DNA of 64,000 bases from Mycolicibacterium parafortuitum (GCF_002086815.1 NZ_MVID01000029.1:21135-85134); one strand, 5' to 3'. Counted from the stretch's first letter, positions 17,099 to 25,878 are shown. Program-made: numbers and translations. Notes: generated by a model not told the origin, from the sequence alone.

Positions 17099-18193
17099 GT
17101 GATATCTCCTTCTCCCACGTCCGGCACCGGTTCCTCCTTACGCGGGGGCGAGCCGACGTGGCCGGTGGTGCTGGGCCGGCTGACGACATCTCAGAGCCTG
17201 CTGCCGGGGCAGACGGCGTGGGCGATGGACCAGATCATGAGCGGCACCGCCACGCCGGCCCAGATCTCGGCGTTCGCGGTCGCGATGAAGATGAAGCGCC
17301 CCACCTCGGCGGAGGTCACCGAGATGGCCGACATCATGCTCAAGCACGCCCGCCGGGTGCCGACGGACAGGATCGGGACGTCGACGGTCGACATCGTCGG
17401 CACCGGTGGTGACGGCGCGAACACCGTGAACCTGTCGACGATGGCCTCGATCGTGGTGGCCGCCGCGGGCGTGCCCGTCGTCAAGCACGGAAACCGGGCG
17501 GCGTCGTCGCTGTCGGGCGGTGCGGACACCCTCGAGGCGCTCGGGGTGCGCATCGACCTGGGACCCGACGAGGTGGCGCGCAGCGTCGCCGAGGTCGGCA
17601 TCGGCTTCGCGTTCGCTCCGCAATTCCATCCGTCGTACCGGCACGCCGGCGCGGTGCGCCGCGAGATCGGGGTGCCGACGGTGTTCAACCTGCTCGGGCC
17701 GTTGACCAACCCGGGTGGCCCGCGTGCCGGGCTGATCGGTTGCGCGTGGGGCGATCTCGCCGAGGTGATGGCCGGTGTCTTCGCCGCCCGCGGCGCCAGC
17801 GTGCTGGTGGTGCACGGTGACGACGGACTCGACGAGCTGACCACGACCACGACCAGCACGATCTGGCGCGTGCAGGCCGGCACCGTGGAGCGGTTGACGT
17901 TCGACCCGGCCGCGTTCGGTTTCGCCCGTGCCGAGATCTCCGAACTGGTCGGCGGGGACGCGGCCGCGAACGCCGCGTCGGCGCGCGCGGTGCTCGGCGG
18001 CGAGAAGGGGCCGGTGCGCGACGCGGTGCTGCTCAACGCCGCGGGCGCGATGGTCGCCCACGCCGGGCTATCCAGCGACGCTCAATGGGTTCCGGCCTGG
18101 GAGTCCGGTCTCGCGCGGGCCAAGGACGCGATCGACTCCGGAGCGGCCGAACAGCTGCTCGCGCGTTGGGTGCGGTTCACTCAGGGACTCTGA
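17099..18193 (+). CDS. trpD: anthranilate phosphoribosyltransferase
   Basis: A 364-aa TrpD (Rv2192c type) that joins PRPP to anthranilate in tryptophan synthesis. PRPP-binding VGTGGDGANTVNLSTMASIV, the KHGNRAASSLSGGADTLEALG motif and VFNLLGPLTNP are present. The start is taken as the GTG at 17099, as argued from the leaderless promoter. It is apart from other trp genes, as in M. tuberculosis. Its last 126 bp are overlapped by the convergent exonuclease gene on the other strand. Confidence 0.94.
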   Translation: MISPSPTSGTGSSLRGGEPTWPVVLGRLTTSQSLLPGQTAWAMDQIMSGTATPAQISAFAVAMKMKRPTSAEVTEMADIMLKHARRVPTDRIGTSTVDIVGTGGDGANTVNLSTMASIVVAAAGVPVVKHGNRAASSLSGGADTLEALGVRIDLGPDEVARSVAEVGIGFAFAPQFHPSYRHAGAVRREIGVPTVFNLLGPLTNPGGPRAGLIGCAWGDLAEVMAGVFAARGASVLVVHGDDGLDELTTTTTSTIWRVQAGTVERLTFDPAAFGFARAEISELVGGDAAANAASARAVLGGEKGPVRDAVLLNAAGAMVAHAGLSSDAQWVPAWESGLARAKDAIDSGAAEQLLARWVRFTQGL

Positions 18194-19909
18194 GCCGCGC
18201 AGCTGCTCGGCGGCCAGCCGCGCCGAGCGGGCGGCCGCGGCCCACGCCGCCCACCGGCCCGCCGCGCCGATCGGCGAGCAGTAGCCGGTGTCGGTGCGCA
18301 CGATCCGGACCCCCGGTTGGCCCAGCCAGCGGGCGATCAGTGCGGTCTCCTCGACCAGCGCGCCCCCGAGGGGCCCGTCGGTGGGCAGCACGGACTGCGC
18401 GGCCGCGGTGATCGCGTCGACCACCGGCATCGGCGGAACTCCTCGCGGCGCGACACCCGCCGCGGCGAGCTGGCCGTGCCGGATCACCGCGAGATGCCAT
18501 CCACGGCTGCCGTCCGGGCGGGCGGCGACCAGTTCGGGGATCGCCGACAACGCCCGCAGCCGCTGGCCGCGCCACAGCACGTCGATCGTCGCGGCGGTGT
18601 GATCGCGCAGCCGGGCGGCCGTCTCGTAGCGGTGACGCTCGGCCAGATCGGCGATCTGCGCCAGCGCGGCGGTCAGCGGCTTGTCGCAATGCCCGTCGAT
18701 GAGCGCCCGCGCCGCGGCGGTGGCGGCGGCGTACCCGGCGGCGTCGGCCCCCCGCGCGGCGGGACACGGCGACACCTCGCGCTCCGGGCACGCCGGCCCG
18801 TGCACGGCGGTGCGGCCCAGCCGGTTGGTGCACGTGCGCACCCCGGTGAAGCGGGCCATCAGCGCCGCGGCGTCATACGCGTCGGCACGCGCACGGAACG
18901 GCCCCACCGCGCCGGCGGTACGCGGCGAGCGCACCGCCGAGAAGCGCGGGAACGGCTCGTCGGTCAGGGTGACCCACCACCACTTGTGCGGGAACTTGGA
19001 CCGCCGGTTGTACGGCGGCGCGTGGGCGGCCAGCAGCCGCAGCTCGCGCACCCCGGCTTCCAGGTCGTGCGCGCACTCGACGTGGTCGACGGCGACGGCC
19101 AGTGAGGCCATCTCCTTCATCCGGGTGCGCGGGTCGGCGCCGTTGTAGTACTGCGAGACCCGGCGCCGCAGATCCACCGCGGTGCCGACGTAGAGCACCT
19201 CCTTCGACGGCCCGCGGAACAGGTAGACGCCCGGGGTGCGCGGCAGGGCGCGCGCGAGGTGTTTCTTGCTGCGCTGCGCCGGAGTGACGTCGGGAAGATA
19301 GGAGCGCAGCTCGGAGTAGGTGTGCACGCCCTGGTTGCCGACGCGTTCGATCAGCCCGTGCAGCACGTCGACGGTGGCGCGGGCGTCGTCGAGCGCGCGG
19401 TGCGTCGGGGTGGTCGACGCACCGAACAGCCGCGCCAGCGCCGACAACTTGACGCTCGGCGCCTCGTCACGGGTGAGCACGCGGCGCGCCAGCGTGACGG
19501 TGCACAGCACCGGGGGCTTGGGCCAGGGCAGGTGATGGCGTTCGGCGGCGGCGCGCAGGAAGCCGACGTCGAACCGGGCGTTGTGCGCGACGAGCACTGC
19601 GCCGCGGGCGAATTCGAGGAAAGCCGGCAGGACGCTGTCGATTCTCGGTGCGTCGTAGACCATCGCCGACGTGATCCCGGTCAGCGCGACGATCTGGGGC
19701 GGGATCGCGCGCCCGGGGTCGACGAGGGTGGCGAACTCGCCGAGCACCTCGCCCCCGCGGACCTTCACCGCGCCGATCTCGGTGATCGCGTCGTGGCGCT
19801 CCCCGGAGGGCCGGCCCCCGGTGGTCTCCAAATCGACTACCACGAACGTGGTTTCGCGCAGAGTCGGGTCGGCCAGCGGATCGACATCCGCGAACGTGAG
19901 CTGACCCAT
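18068..19909 (-). CDS. DEDD exonuclease with GIY-YIG (UvrC/Cho-like) domain
   Basis: A 613-aa two-nuclease protein of the Rv2191 type. Residues about 20-185 form a DnaQ-like 3'-5' exonuclease: VVDLETTGG (DxE), HNARFDVGFL, and HRALDDARATVD (HxAxxD). Residues about 215-300 form a GIY-YIG domain as in UvrC and Cho (PGVYLFRGPSKEVLYVGTAVDLRRR). The rest resembles the UvrC Cys-rich/linker part (CTNRLGR, CPEREVSPCPAA). A role in DNA repair or processing is inferred. The ATG fits a leaderless message. The C-terminal 40 or so residues run antisense into trpD and have little conserved look. Confidence 0.88.
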   Translation of the reverse strand: MGQLTFADVDPLADPTLRETTFVVVDLETTGGRPSGERHDAITEIGAVKVRGGEVLGEFATLVDPGRAIPPQIVALTGITSAMVYDAPRIDSVLPAFLEFARGAVLVAHNARFDVGFLRAAAERHHLPWPKPPVLCTVTLARRVLTRDEAPSVKLSALARLFGASTTPTHRALDDARATVDVLHGLIERVGNQGVHTYSELRSYLPDVTPAQRSKKHLARALPRTPGVYLFRGPSKEVLYVGTAVDLRRRVSQYYNGADPRTRMKEMASLAVAVDHVECAHDLEAGVRELRLLAAHAPPYNRRSKFPHKWWWVTLTDEPFPRFSAVRSPRTAGAVGPFRARADAYDAAALMARFTGVRTCTNRLGRTAVHGPACPEREVSPCPAARGADAAGYAAATAAARALIDGHCDKPLTAALAQIADLAERHRYETAARLRDHTAATIDVLWRGQRLRALSAIPELVAARPDGSRGWHLAVIRHGQLAAAGVAPRGVPPMPVVDAITAAAQSVLPTDGPLGGALVEETALIARWLGQPGVRIVRTDTGYCSPIGAAGRWAAWAAAARSARLAAEQLRGSESLSEPHPTREQLFGRSGVDRVLGPRETGLPGRNPLSVAG

Positions 19910-19915
19910 GTGCTG

Positions 19916-19921
19916 AACGTA
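19916..19921 (-). promoter_or_regulatory. -10 hexamer of the exonuclease gene, leaderless
   Basis: TACGTT on the minus strand ends 6 nt before the ATG at 19909, with no ribosome binding site. Confidence 0.5.
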
Positions 19922-20029
19922 GGCCGCCGCGGTGACAACTGCGGGGAGCAGCGCCGTGACGCACGCAGGCGGAGTTGTCGGTGGCCGTCGTTAGCGTGCG
20001 GCAAGACTGCGAACGAGAGGACGAATGCG

Positions 20030-20320
20030 ATGACGCACGAGTGGTGGCGGCCCGGTGAGGGAGCCAGTTACGGAGCCAGTGACGGAACGGTGACGATCGA
20101 CTGCGACGACTGCGCGGTGCGGGGCCCGGGCTGCCAGGACTGCGTCGTCAGCGTGCTGCTGGGGGTGCCCGAGACATTGCAACTCGACGAGCAGCGCGCG
20201 CTGGAGGTACTCGCCGAGGTGGGATTGGCGCCGCGGCTGCGGCTGGTGCCGATCCACCGCCGCGGCGACACCGGCCAGGACTCCGGCCCCAACACCGGCC
20301 ACAACACCGGGGTAGCCTGA
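20030..20320 (+). CDS. small Cys-rich conserved protein
   Basis: A 96-aa protein beginning MTHEWWRPGEGA. Its core VTIDCDDCAVRGPGCQDCVVSVLLG carries four cysteines as CxxC-x6-CxxC, a spacing that could bind zinc or a metal cluster. The segment LDEQRALEVLAEVGLAPRLRLVP follows, then a Gly/Thr/Asn-rich tail (DTGQDSGPNTGHNTG). A GAGAGG ribosome binding site precedes the ATG. Similar short proteins sit at this place before ripC in other mycobacteria as far as I recall. I do not know its function. Coding is supported by the clean start, codon usage and position. Confidence 0.65.
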   Translation: MTHEWWRPGEGASYGASDGTVTIDCDDCAVRGPGCQDCVVSVLLGVPETLQLDEQRALEVLAEVGLAPRLRLVPIHRRGDTGQDSGPNTGHNTGVA

Positions 20321-20394
20321 CGACACGCGTTCTGCGCGCGGCGCTGCGTTCTCAGGAACGGCTGTTAAATTTGCGTCTTCCGTTGGACAAGGCC

Positions 20395-20410
20395 GTTGCC
20401 GTTTCGTAAC
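20395..20410 (+). promoter_or_regulatory. possible MtrA-like site before ripC
   Basis: GTTGC-N6-GTAAC (20395-20399 and 20406-20410) resembles the direct-repeat GTAAC-N6-GTAAC-type box described for the response regulator MtrA, with two mismatches in the first half. It lies 62 bp before the ripC start. MtrA is known to control NlpC/P60 hydrolases in mycobacteria; applying that here is inference. Confidence 0.35.
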
Positions 20411-20472
20411 CTATCCGAGACCAAACTGAGTTCGAGGCGGCTCGTCACGGCAGTTGAAGGACGCAATAGATC

Positions 20473-21633
20473 TTGAGGCTCGACCGCGTGTATCGGAGCA
20501 TTCGCCGGATTCGGCAACCCCTCGTCAGCGTAATGACCGGGCTGGCCCTCTTCGGGGCGGTGCTGACCGGACAGGCGCTGGCCGACCCCGCCGAAGACGC
20601 ACTCGCGAAGCTGAACCAGTTGTCTCGCCAGGCCGAGCAGACCACCGAGGCGATGCACTCCGCCCAGCTCGATCTCGACAGCAAGCTGGCTGTGCAGCAG
20701 GCCGCGGAGGCCAAGCACGCCAGCGACGTCGCGGCGACTGAGGCGGCCAGGGACCAGCTCGTCGACTACCAGGGCAAGGTCGACAAGCTCGCGGCGGCCC
20801 AGTACATGGGTGGCCGTCCGTCCGGTTTCGACGCGATGCTGACCGCCTCCTCGCCGCAGGGCCTGATCGATCGGCTCTCAATCCAGCGGGTGATGGCCAC
20901 CGAGGTACAGGCCCAGATGAAGGGGTTCCGCGACGCGGGGCAGCAGGCCGAGGTCGCCGAACGCGCGTCCGCCGCATCCGCCGCCGAAGCCAAGACCGCC
21001 GCCGAGCAGGCTGCCGCCGTGCGCGCCGACCTGCAGTCCAAGCAGAGCCAGCTGCAGACCCAGATCGCGATCGTCAAGGCGCAGTACGAGGCGCTGACAC
21101 CGCACCAGCGCGAAGCGCTCGCCGCCGCGCCGCCCCCGCCGCCGCTTCCCGCCGCGGCCCCCGTCCCGCCGCCGCCCGGCCAGGATCCGGCGATCATCGC
21201 CGCACCCGCGGCGCCGCCCGTCCCGGATGCTCCCGCGCCGGGCCTGCCCGGGGCGATCCCGCCCGGTGACGTGGCCCCGCCCGGATCCCCGGTCGCGACC
21301 ACCGTCATCCAGGCCGCGCTGAGCCGCATCGGATCGCCGTACTCGTGGGGCGGTTCGGGCCCGGGCGCTTTCGACTGCTCCGGCCTGGTGATGTGGTCGT
21401 TCCAGCAGGCCGGGATCGCGCTGCCGCACTCCAGCCAGGCGCTGGCCCGCGGCGGCCAGCCGGTCTCGGCCGATCAGATGCAGCCCGGTGACCTGGTCAC
21501 CTATTACTCCGACGCGTCGCATGTCGGCATCTACATCGGCGACGGAATGATGGTGCACGCCTCCACCTACGGCACACCGGTGCGCGTTGCCCCGGTGAAC
21601 AATGCGCCGATCTACAACGTCCGTCGTTACTAG
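20473..21633 (+). CDS. ripC: NlpC/P60 peptidoglycan endopeptidase RipC
   Basis: A 386-aa secreted D-Glu-DAP endopeptidase of the Rv2190c type. Residues 1-37 are a signal peptide (cleavage after ALA). Residues about 38-215 form a long coiled coil, as in FtsX-activated hydrolases. A proline/alanine linker (about 217-275) leads to the NlpC/P60 domain, with catalytic C302 (FDCSGLVMW) and H350 (SDASHVGIYIGDG). The start is a TTG at 20473, where homology begins. It is expected to cleave stem peptides during division or elongation. It overlaps the next gene by 32 bp. Confidence 0.93.
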   Translation: MRLDRVYRSIRRIRQPLVSVMTGLALFGAVLTGQALADPAEDALAKLNQLSRQAEQTTEAMHSAQLDLDSKLAVQQAAEAKHASDVAATEAARDQLVDYQGKVDKLAAAQYMGGRPSGFDAMLTASSPQGLIDRLSIQRVMATEVQAQMKGFRDAGQQAEVAERASAASAAEAKTAAEQAAAVRADLQSKQSQLQTQIAIVKAQYEALTPHQREALAAAPPPPPLPAAAPVPPPPGQDPAIIAAPAAPPVPDAPAPGLPGAIPPGDVAPPGSPVATTVIQAALSRIGSPYSWGGSGPGAFDCSGLVMWSFQQAGIALPHSSQALARGGQPVSADQMQPGDLVTYYSDASHVGIYIGDGMMVHASTYGTPVRVAPVNNAPIYNVRRY

Positions 21634-22414
21634 ACCGGCGCTCGGCGCGGTGCTCGGCGCCGAGTTGATCTGCGCGGTGCTGTTGGTGGCAGGTCCCTCG
21701 GTGTCGTCGCCGGGTCCCGCCGTGGCCGCGCCGACCCCGCTCACCCAGACCGTCGCCGCAGCGCCCATGTCCCGCGGCGTGCCGCTGCCCGATGGCCGTA
21801 CCGCCGTACTGGCCGATCTCGGCGCCCGTGACGGCGCCGCACTGCTCGACCGTATCGCCGCCGAACTGCCCGGCGCCGTCGCCGCGGTCACCGGTTTCTG
21901 GGGCGACCGGTGGCCCCGCGAGATCCCGATCGTCGTGGCCGCCACGGCCGGCCAGTTCGCGACGCTGGCGGGCGGGGGAGCCGACATCGCCGCGACCACC
22001 ACCACCGAACGCATCACGTTCTCGCCCGCGGCGGCCGCGATGAACGACGCCGACCTGCGAACGGTGCTGCGGCACGAGCTGTTCCACTTCGCCGCCAGGG
22101 CCGACACGGCCGCCGACGCGCCGGTGTGGCTGACCGAGGGAGTCGCCGACTACGTCGGACGGCCACCGGCGCCCGTGCCGCCGGGTGCGCCCACCGCACT
22201 GCCGACGGACGCCGAGCTGGCCACGCCGGGGCCGGGGCGCTCAGCGGCCTACGACCGGGCCTGGGAGTTCGCCTCCTACATCGCGCATACCTACGGACCG
22301 GACAAGCTGCGTGCGCTCTACGTCGCGGCCTGCGGGCCCGGCCATCGCGACGTCGCGACCGCCGTGCGGACCGCACTCGGGGTGGACCCGTCGACCCTGA
22401 CGGCGGCACCGTGA
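21602..22414 (+). CDS. secreted HExxH metallopeptidase-like protein
   Basis: A 270-aa protein of the Rv2189c type. An N-terminal hydrophobic stretch (about 12-35, ALGAVLGAELICAVLLVAG) is a signal peptide or anchor. The zinc-protease motif HELFH is at 158-162, with WLTEGVADYVG about 15 residues on, whose Glu could be the third zinc ligand (gluzincin-like). Substrate is unknown. Its ATG lies inside the ripC end (32-bp overlap) and its TGA overlaps the pimB' GTG, so ripC, this gene and pimB' are translationally linked. The peptidase assignment rests on the motif. Confidence 0.78.
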   Translation: MRRSTTSVVTRPALGAVLGAELICAVLLVAGPSVSSPGPAVAAPTPLTQTVAAAPMSRGVPLPDGRTAVLADLGARDGAALLDRIAAELPGAVAAVTGFWGDRWPREIPIVVAATAGQFATLAGGGADIAATTTTERITFSPAAAAMNDADLRTVLRHELFHFAARADTAADAPVWLTEGVADYVGRPPAPVPPGAPTALPTDAELATPGPGRSAAYDRAWEFASYIAHTYGPDKLRALYVAACGPGHRDVATAVRTALGVDPSTLTAAP

Positions 22415-23547
22415 AACGACTCCTGCTCGTCACCAACGACTTCCCGCCGCGTCGCGGCGGCATCCAGTCCTATCTGGAAGCGCTGGTCGGTCACCTGGTC
22501 GCATCGCAGCAGTGCGAGCTGACCGTGTACGCACCGAAGTGGAAGGGCTCCGAGGACTACGACTCGGTCGCGGCCGCCACCGGCTATCACGTCGTGCGGC
22601 ATCCCGGCACGCTGATGCTGCCCGAGCCGACGGTGGCGTTGCGGATGCGCAAGCTGATCGCCGAACGCGGTATCGAGACCGTGTGGTTCGGCGCGGCCGC
22701 ACCGCTGGCGCTGATGGCGCCGCTGGCGCGCGCGGCCGGCGCGCAGCGGGTGATCGCCAGCACGCACGGCCACGAGGTCGGCTGGTCGATGCTGCCGCTG
22801 GCCCGAACGGCGTTGCGCCGCATCGGCGACGAGACCGACGTCGTCACTTACATCAGCGCCTACACCCGGCGCCGGTTCTCGTCGGCGTTCGGTCCCGACG
22901 CCGCGCTCGAGTACGTGCCGCCGGGTGTGGACACCGAACGGTTCGTGCCCGACGAGGTCGCCCGCGCGGAGATGCGGGCCCGCTACCGGCTCGGGCAGCG
23001 GCCGGTCGTCGTCTGCGTATCCCGGCTGGTGCCGCGCAAGGGGCAGGACATGCTGATCCGGGCGCTGCCGGCGATCCGGCAGCGGGTTCCCGGGGCGGCG
23101 CTGGTCATCGTCGGTGGCGGTCCGTACCGCAACTCGCTGCACCGGCTGGCCCACGACTTCGGTGTCGCCGAGGACGTGCTGTTCACCGACGGGGTGCCCG
23201 GCGACGAGCTGCCCGCCCACCACGCGATGGCCGATGTCTTCGCGATGCCTTGCCGCACAAGGGGATACGGTCTCGACGTGGAAGGCCTCGGCATCGTCTA
23301 CCTGGAGGCGTCCTCCACCGGCGTGCCGGTGGTCGCCGGCCGCTCGGGCGGCGCACCCGAGACCGTGGTCGACGGAGAGACGGGGCTGGTCGTCGACGGC
23401 TGGGACGTCGGGGAGATCGCCGCGTCGGTCGCCGACCTGCTGTCGGACCCGGGCCGGGCCGCGGCGATGGGCGCCGCGGGCAGGCAGTGGGTGGTCGACA
23501 ACTGGCGCTGGAGCCGACAGGCCGAGCGCCTCGCGGCGCTTCTCTAG
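22411..23547 (+). CDS. pimB: GDP-mannose-dependent alpha-(1-6)-phosphatidylinositol monomannoside mannosyltransferase
   Basis: A 378-aa GT4 (GT-B fold) enzyme matching PimB' (Rv2188c), which adds the second mannose to phosphatidylinositol monomannoside at the inner membrane face. The N-terminal LLLVTNDFPPRRGGIQSYL, the HGHEVGWSMLP region, the VSRLVPRKGQDMLIRALP start of the C-terminal domain and the E-x7-E region EGLGIVYLEAS are present. The GTG at 22411 overlaps the previous stop (GTGA). The long open frame upstream is a shadow. It supports synthesis of PIMs, lipomannan and lipoarabinomannan, as do mptA and the GT87 gene in this window. Confidence 0.93.
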   Translation: MKRLLLVTNDFPPRRGGIQSYLEALVGHLVASQQCELTVYAPKWKGSEDYDSVAAATGYHVVRHPGTLMLPEPTVALRMRKLIAERGIETVWFGAAAPLALMAPLARAAGAQRVIASTHGHEVGWSMLPLARTALRRIGDETDVVTYISAYTRRRFSSAFGPDAALEYVPPGVDTERFVPDEVARAEMRARYRLGQRPVVVCVSRLVPRKGQDMLIRALPAIRQRVPGAALVIVGGGPYRNSLHRLAHDFGVAEDVLFTDGVPGDELPAHHAMADVFAMPCRTRGYGLDVEGLGIVYLEASSTGVPVVAGRSGGAPETVVDGETGLVVDGWDVGEIAASVADLLSDPGRAAAMGAAGRQWVVDNWRWSRQAERLAALL

Positions 23548-25352
23548 TCCTTGCTGTAGAGCGCCTCGATGTCGGCGGCGAACTTCTCCGCCACGACCTT
23601 GCGCTTGACCTTCAGCGTCGGGGTGAGCTCGCCGGTGTCCTCGGTGAAGTCCACCGGCAGGATCCGGAACTTGCGGATCTGTTCGGCCTTCGACACCGCC
23701 GAGTTGGCCTCCTTGACCGCCAGCTCGATCTCGTTGCGCAGATCGGGGTCCTCGGCCAGCTCGGCGACCGATACTCCGGAACCCTTGCCGTTGCGGTCTT
23801 TCCAGACCGGGAACGCCTCGAGGTCGATGGTGATCAGCGCCGCGATGAACGGCTGCTGGTCGCCGACGGCCATCGCCTGGCTGATCAGCGGATGGGCGCG
23901 CAGCCGGTCCTCCAGCAGTGCGGGGGCGACGTTCTTGCCGCCCGCGGTCACGATGATCTCCTTCTTGCGGCCGACGATCGTCAGGAAGCCGTCGTCGTCG
24001 ATCGCGCCGAGGTCACCGGTGTGGAACCAGCCGTCGGTGAACACGGCCCGGGTCTCCTCCTCGTTGCCCCAGTAGCCGTTGAACACCACGCCGCCCTTGA
24101 CCAGCAGCTCACCGTCCTCGCCGAGCTTCATGCTGTTGCCCGGCACCAGCTTGCCGACCGAACCGACCTTCAGGCCGCCGATCCGGTTCACGGTGATCGC
24201 GGCGCTGGTCTCGGTCAGGCCGTAGCCCTCGTAGATGGACAGGCCGACGCCCCGGTAGAAGTGCCCGAGCCGCGCACCCAGCGGCGCGCCGCCGGAGATC
24301 GCGGCGTGGCAGTTCCCGCCGAGCGCCGCGCGCAGCTTGCCGTAGACCAGCTTGTCGAACAGCGCGTGCTTGAGGCGCAGCACCAGCCCGGGCCCGCCCT
24401 CGTCCTGGGACTTGCTCCACTCGATCGCGGTCTGGGCCGCCGCGGCGAAGATCTTGCCCTTGCCGCCGTTCTCGGCGTTCAGCTCGGCGGTGTTGTACAC
24501 CTTCTCGAACACCCGGGGCACCGAGACCACCAGCGTCGGCTTGAACACCGAGAACATCGGCACCAGGTTCTTGATGTCGCTGGTGAAGCCCAGCGTGACG
24601 CCGTTGGTGAACGCGCCGATGGTCAGCGCGCGGGCCAGCACGTGCGCCAGCGGCAGGAACACCAGCAGCTTCTCGCCCTCGGCGAGGTGGTCCGGGAAGC
24701 ACTCCTTCGCGCCGCGGATCTCGTAGAGCAGGTTGGAGTGGGTCAGCTGGCAGCCCTTCGGCCGGCCCGTGGTGCCCGAGGTGTAGATCAGCGTCGCGGC
24801 GTCCGAGGACGTGATCGCGGCGACCCGCTCGTCGACGGCGGCCGGGTCGACTCCGGCGCCCGCCTCGGCGAGTTCGTCGATCGCCGGCGTGCCCGAGCCC
24901 TCGATGACGTACACCTTGCGCAGGTTCGGCAGGCTGTCGCGCTGCTGCTCGATCCGGGCGGCGTGCGCGTCGGTCTCGGCGATCGCCGCGACGGCGCCGG
25001 AGTCCTGCAGCACGAACTGAACCTGCTCGGCGGAGCTGGTCTCGTAGATCGGCACCGTCACCGCGCCGACCGACAGGATCGCGAAATCCAGAACCGGCCA
25101 CTCGTAGCGGGTCGCCGACAGCAGCGCCACGCGGTCACCGGGGGCGACACCCTGGGCGATCAGCCCGCGCGCGGCCGACCGGATCTGCTCGGCGGCCTGC
25201 CTGCTCGTCACGTCCACCCAGTTGCCGTCGACGAGCCGCTGGAAGATCACGAGATCGGGGTTGTCGCGCTCATGCGCGTACACGGCTGCGACGATATTGT
25301 CGCGCTCGCCGACGGTGAACGAGGCCGGGACGGTGAACTCACGCGAGGTCAT
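23544..25352 (-). CDS. fadD15: long-chain fatty acid-CoA ligase
   Basis: A 602-aa ANL-superfamily acyl-CoA synthetase of the FadD15 (Rv2187) type. The AMP-binding P-loop is TLIYTSGTTGRPKGC, and YEGYGLTETSAAITVN and GWFHTGDLGAIDDDGFLTIVGRKKE are the later adenylation motifs. C-terminal lysine-rich segments LTPTLKVKRK fit the family. It makes long-chain acyl-CoA from fatty acid, ATP and CoA. A TAGGAT hexamer 8 nt before the ATG suggests a leader of one or two bases. Its stop overlaps that of pimB' by 4 bp. Confidence 0.93.
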   Translation of the reverse strand: MTSREFTVPASFTVGERDNIVAAVYAHERDNPDLVIFQRLVDGNWVDVTSRQAAEQIRSAARGLIAQGVAPGDRVALLSATRYEWPVLDFAILSVGAVTVPIYETSSAEQVQFVLQDSGAVAAIAETDAHAARIEQQRDSLPNLRKVYVIEGSGTPAIDELAEAGAGVDPAAVDERVAAITSSDAATLIYTSGTTGRPKGCQLTHSNLLYEIRGAKECFPDHLAEGEKLLVFLPLAHVLARALTIGAFTNGVTLGFTSDIKNLVPMFSVFKPTLVVSVPRVFEKVYNTAELNAENGGKGKIFAAAAQTAIEWSKSQDEGGPGLVLRLKHALFDKLVYGKLRAALGGNCHAAISGGAPLGARLGHFYRGVGLSIYEGYGLTETSAAITVNRIGGLKVGSVGKLVPGNSMKLGEDGELLVKGGVVFNGYWGNEEETRAVFTDGWFHTGDLGAIDDDGFLTIVGRKKEIIVTAGGKNVAPALLEDRLRAHPLISQAMAVGDQQPFIAALITIDLEAFPVWKDRNGKGSGVSVAELAEDPDLRNEIELAVKEANSAVSKAEQIRKFRILPVDFTEDTGELTPTLKVKRKVVAEKFAADIEALYSKD

Positions 25353-25414
25353 GAACCGAAATCCTAGTCGTCCCGCGTTCGGCGCAGCCTGGGCGTGTGT
25401 GAAGCTTGTCTGCC

Positions 25415-25804
25415 ATGAACAGCATCCAGATCGCTGACGAGACTTTCATCGCCGCCGATCCGGTCGAGGTGGGCGCCGTGGTAGCCGACCGCTCGCGCTG
25501 GTCACGGTGGTGGCCCGACCTGCGCCTGGAAGTGGTCGAGGACCGGGGCGAGGCCGGTCAGCGCTGGAAGGTGACCGGCGCACTGACCGGGACCATGGAG
25601 GTCTGGCTGGAGAAGGTTCTCGACGGCGTCGTACTGCACTACTTCCTGCACGCCGAGCCGTCCGGCGCCTCGGCCGCGGAGCTCGCGAAGATGAATCTGC
25701 CGAAGATGAACCATCGCAGGCGGGTGGCGGGCAAGGACATGGCCTTCGAGATCAAACAGGCTCTTGAGGCGGGCCGACCGGTCGGGGTGTCGCGGCTGGC
25801 CTGA
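25415..25804 (+). CDS. SRPBCC-fold protein (polyketide cyclase/START-like)
   Basis: A 129-aa protein of the Rv2186c type. It begins MNSIQIADETFIAADPVEVG and has WWPDLRLEVVEDRGEAGQRW and VTGALTGTMEVWLE, as expected for a small SRPBCC lipid- or ligand-binding fold. An in-frame TTG 9 bases upstream is less likely than this ATG. Ligand unknown. It is the first of two neighbouring SRPBCC genes (with the one at 25879), which suggests an old duplication. Confidence 0.78.
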   Translation: MNSIQIADETFIAADPVEVGAVVADRSRWSRWWPDLRLEVVEDRGEAGQRWKVTGALTGTMEVWLEKVLDGVVLHYFLHAEPSGASAAELAKMNLPKMNHRRRVAGKDMAFEIKQALEAGRPVGVSRLA

Positions 25805-25878
25805 AGTATCGCGGCCACACCGGCGACGGAAGAGTAGATTTCTGGCCAGCGACCAGACCACAGCGGGGGAAGGTTCCA

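Noticed and set aside
21910..22410. Long open frame continuous with pimB' that would double its length
   Set aside because: The upstream part is the +1-shifted shadow of the HExxH-protein gene, rich in Arg and without conserved motifs. The GTGA overlap at 22411 marks the real start.
22512..25367. A 951-aa plus-strand open frame
   Set aside because: It lies across pimB' and antisense to fadD15 and has the Arg/Gly/Ala composition of GC-rich shadow frames. Both real genes have full family motifs.
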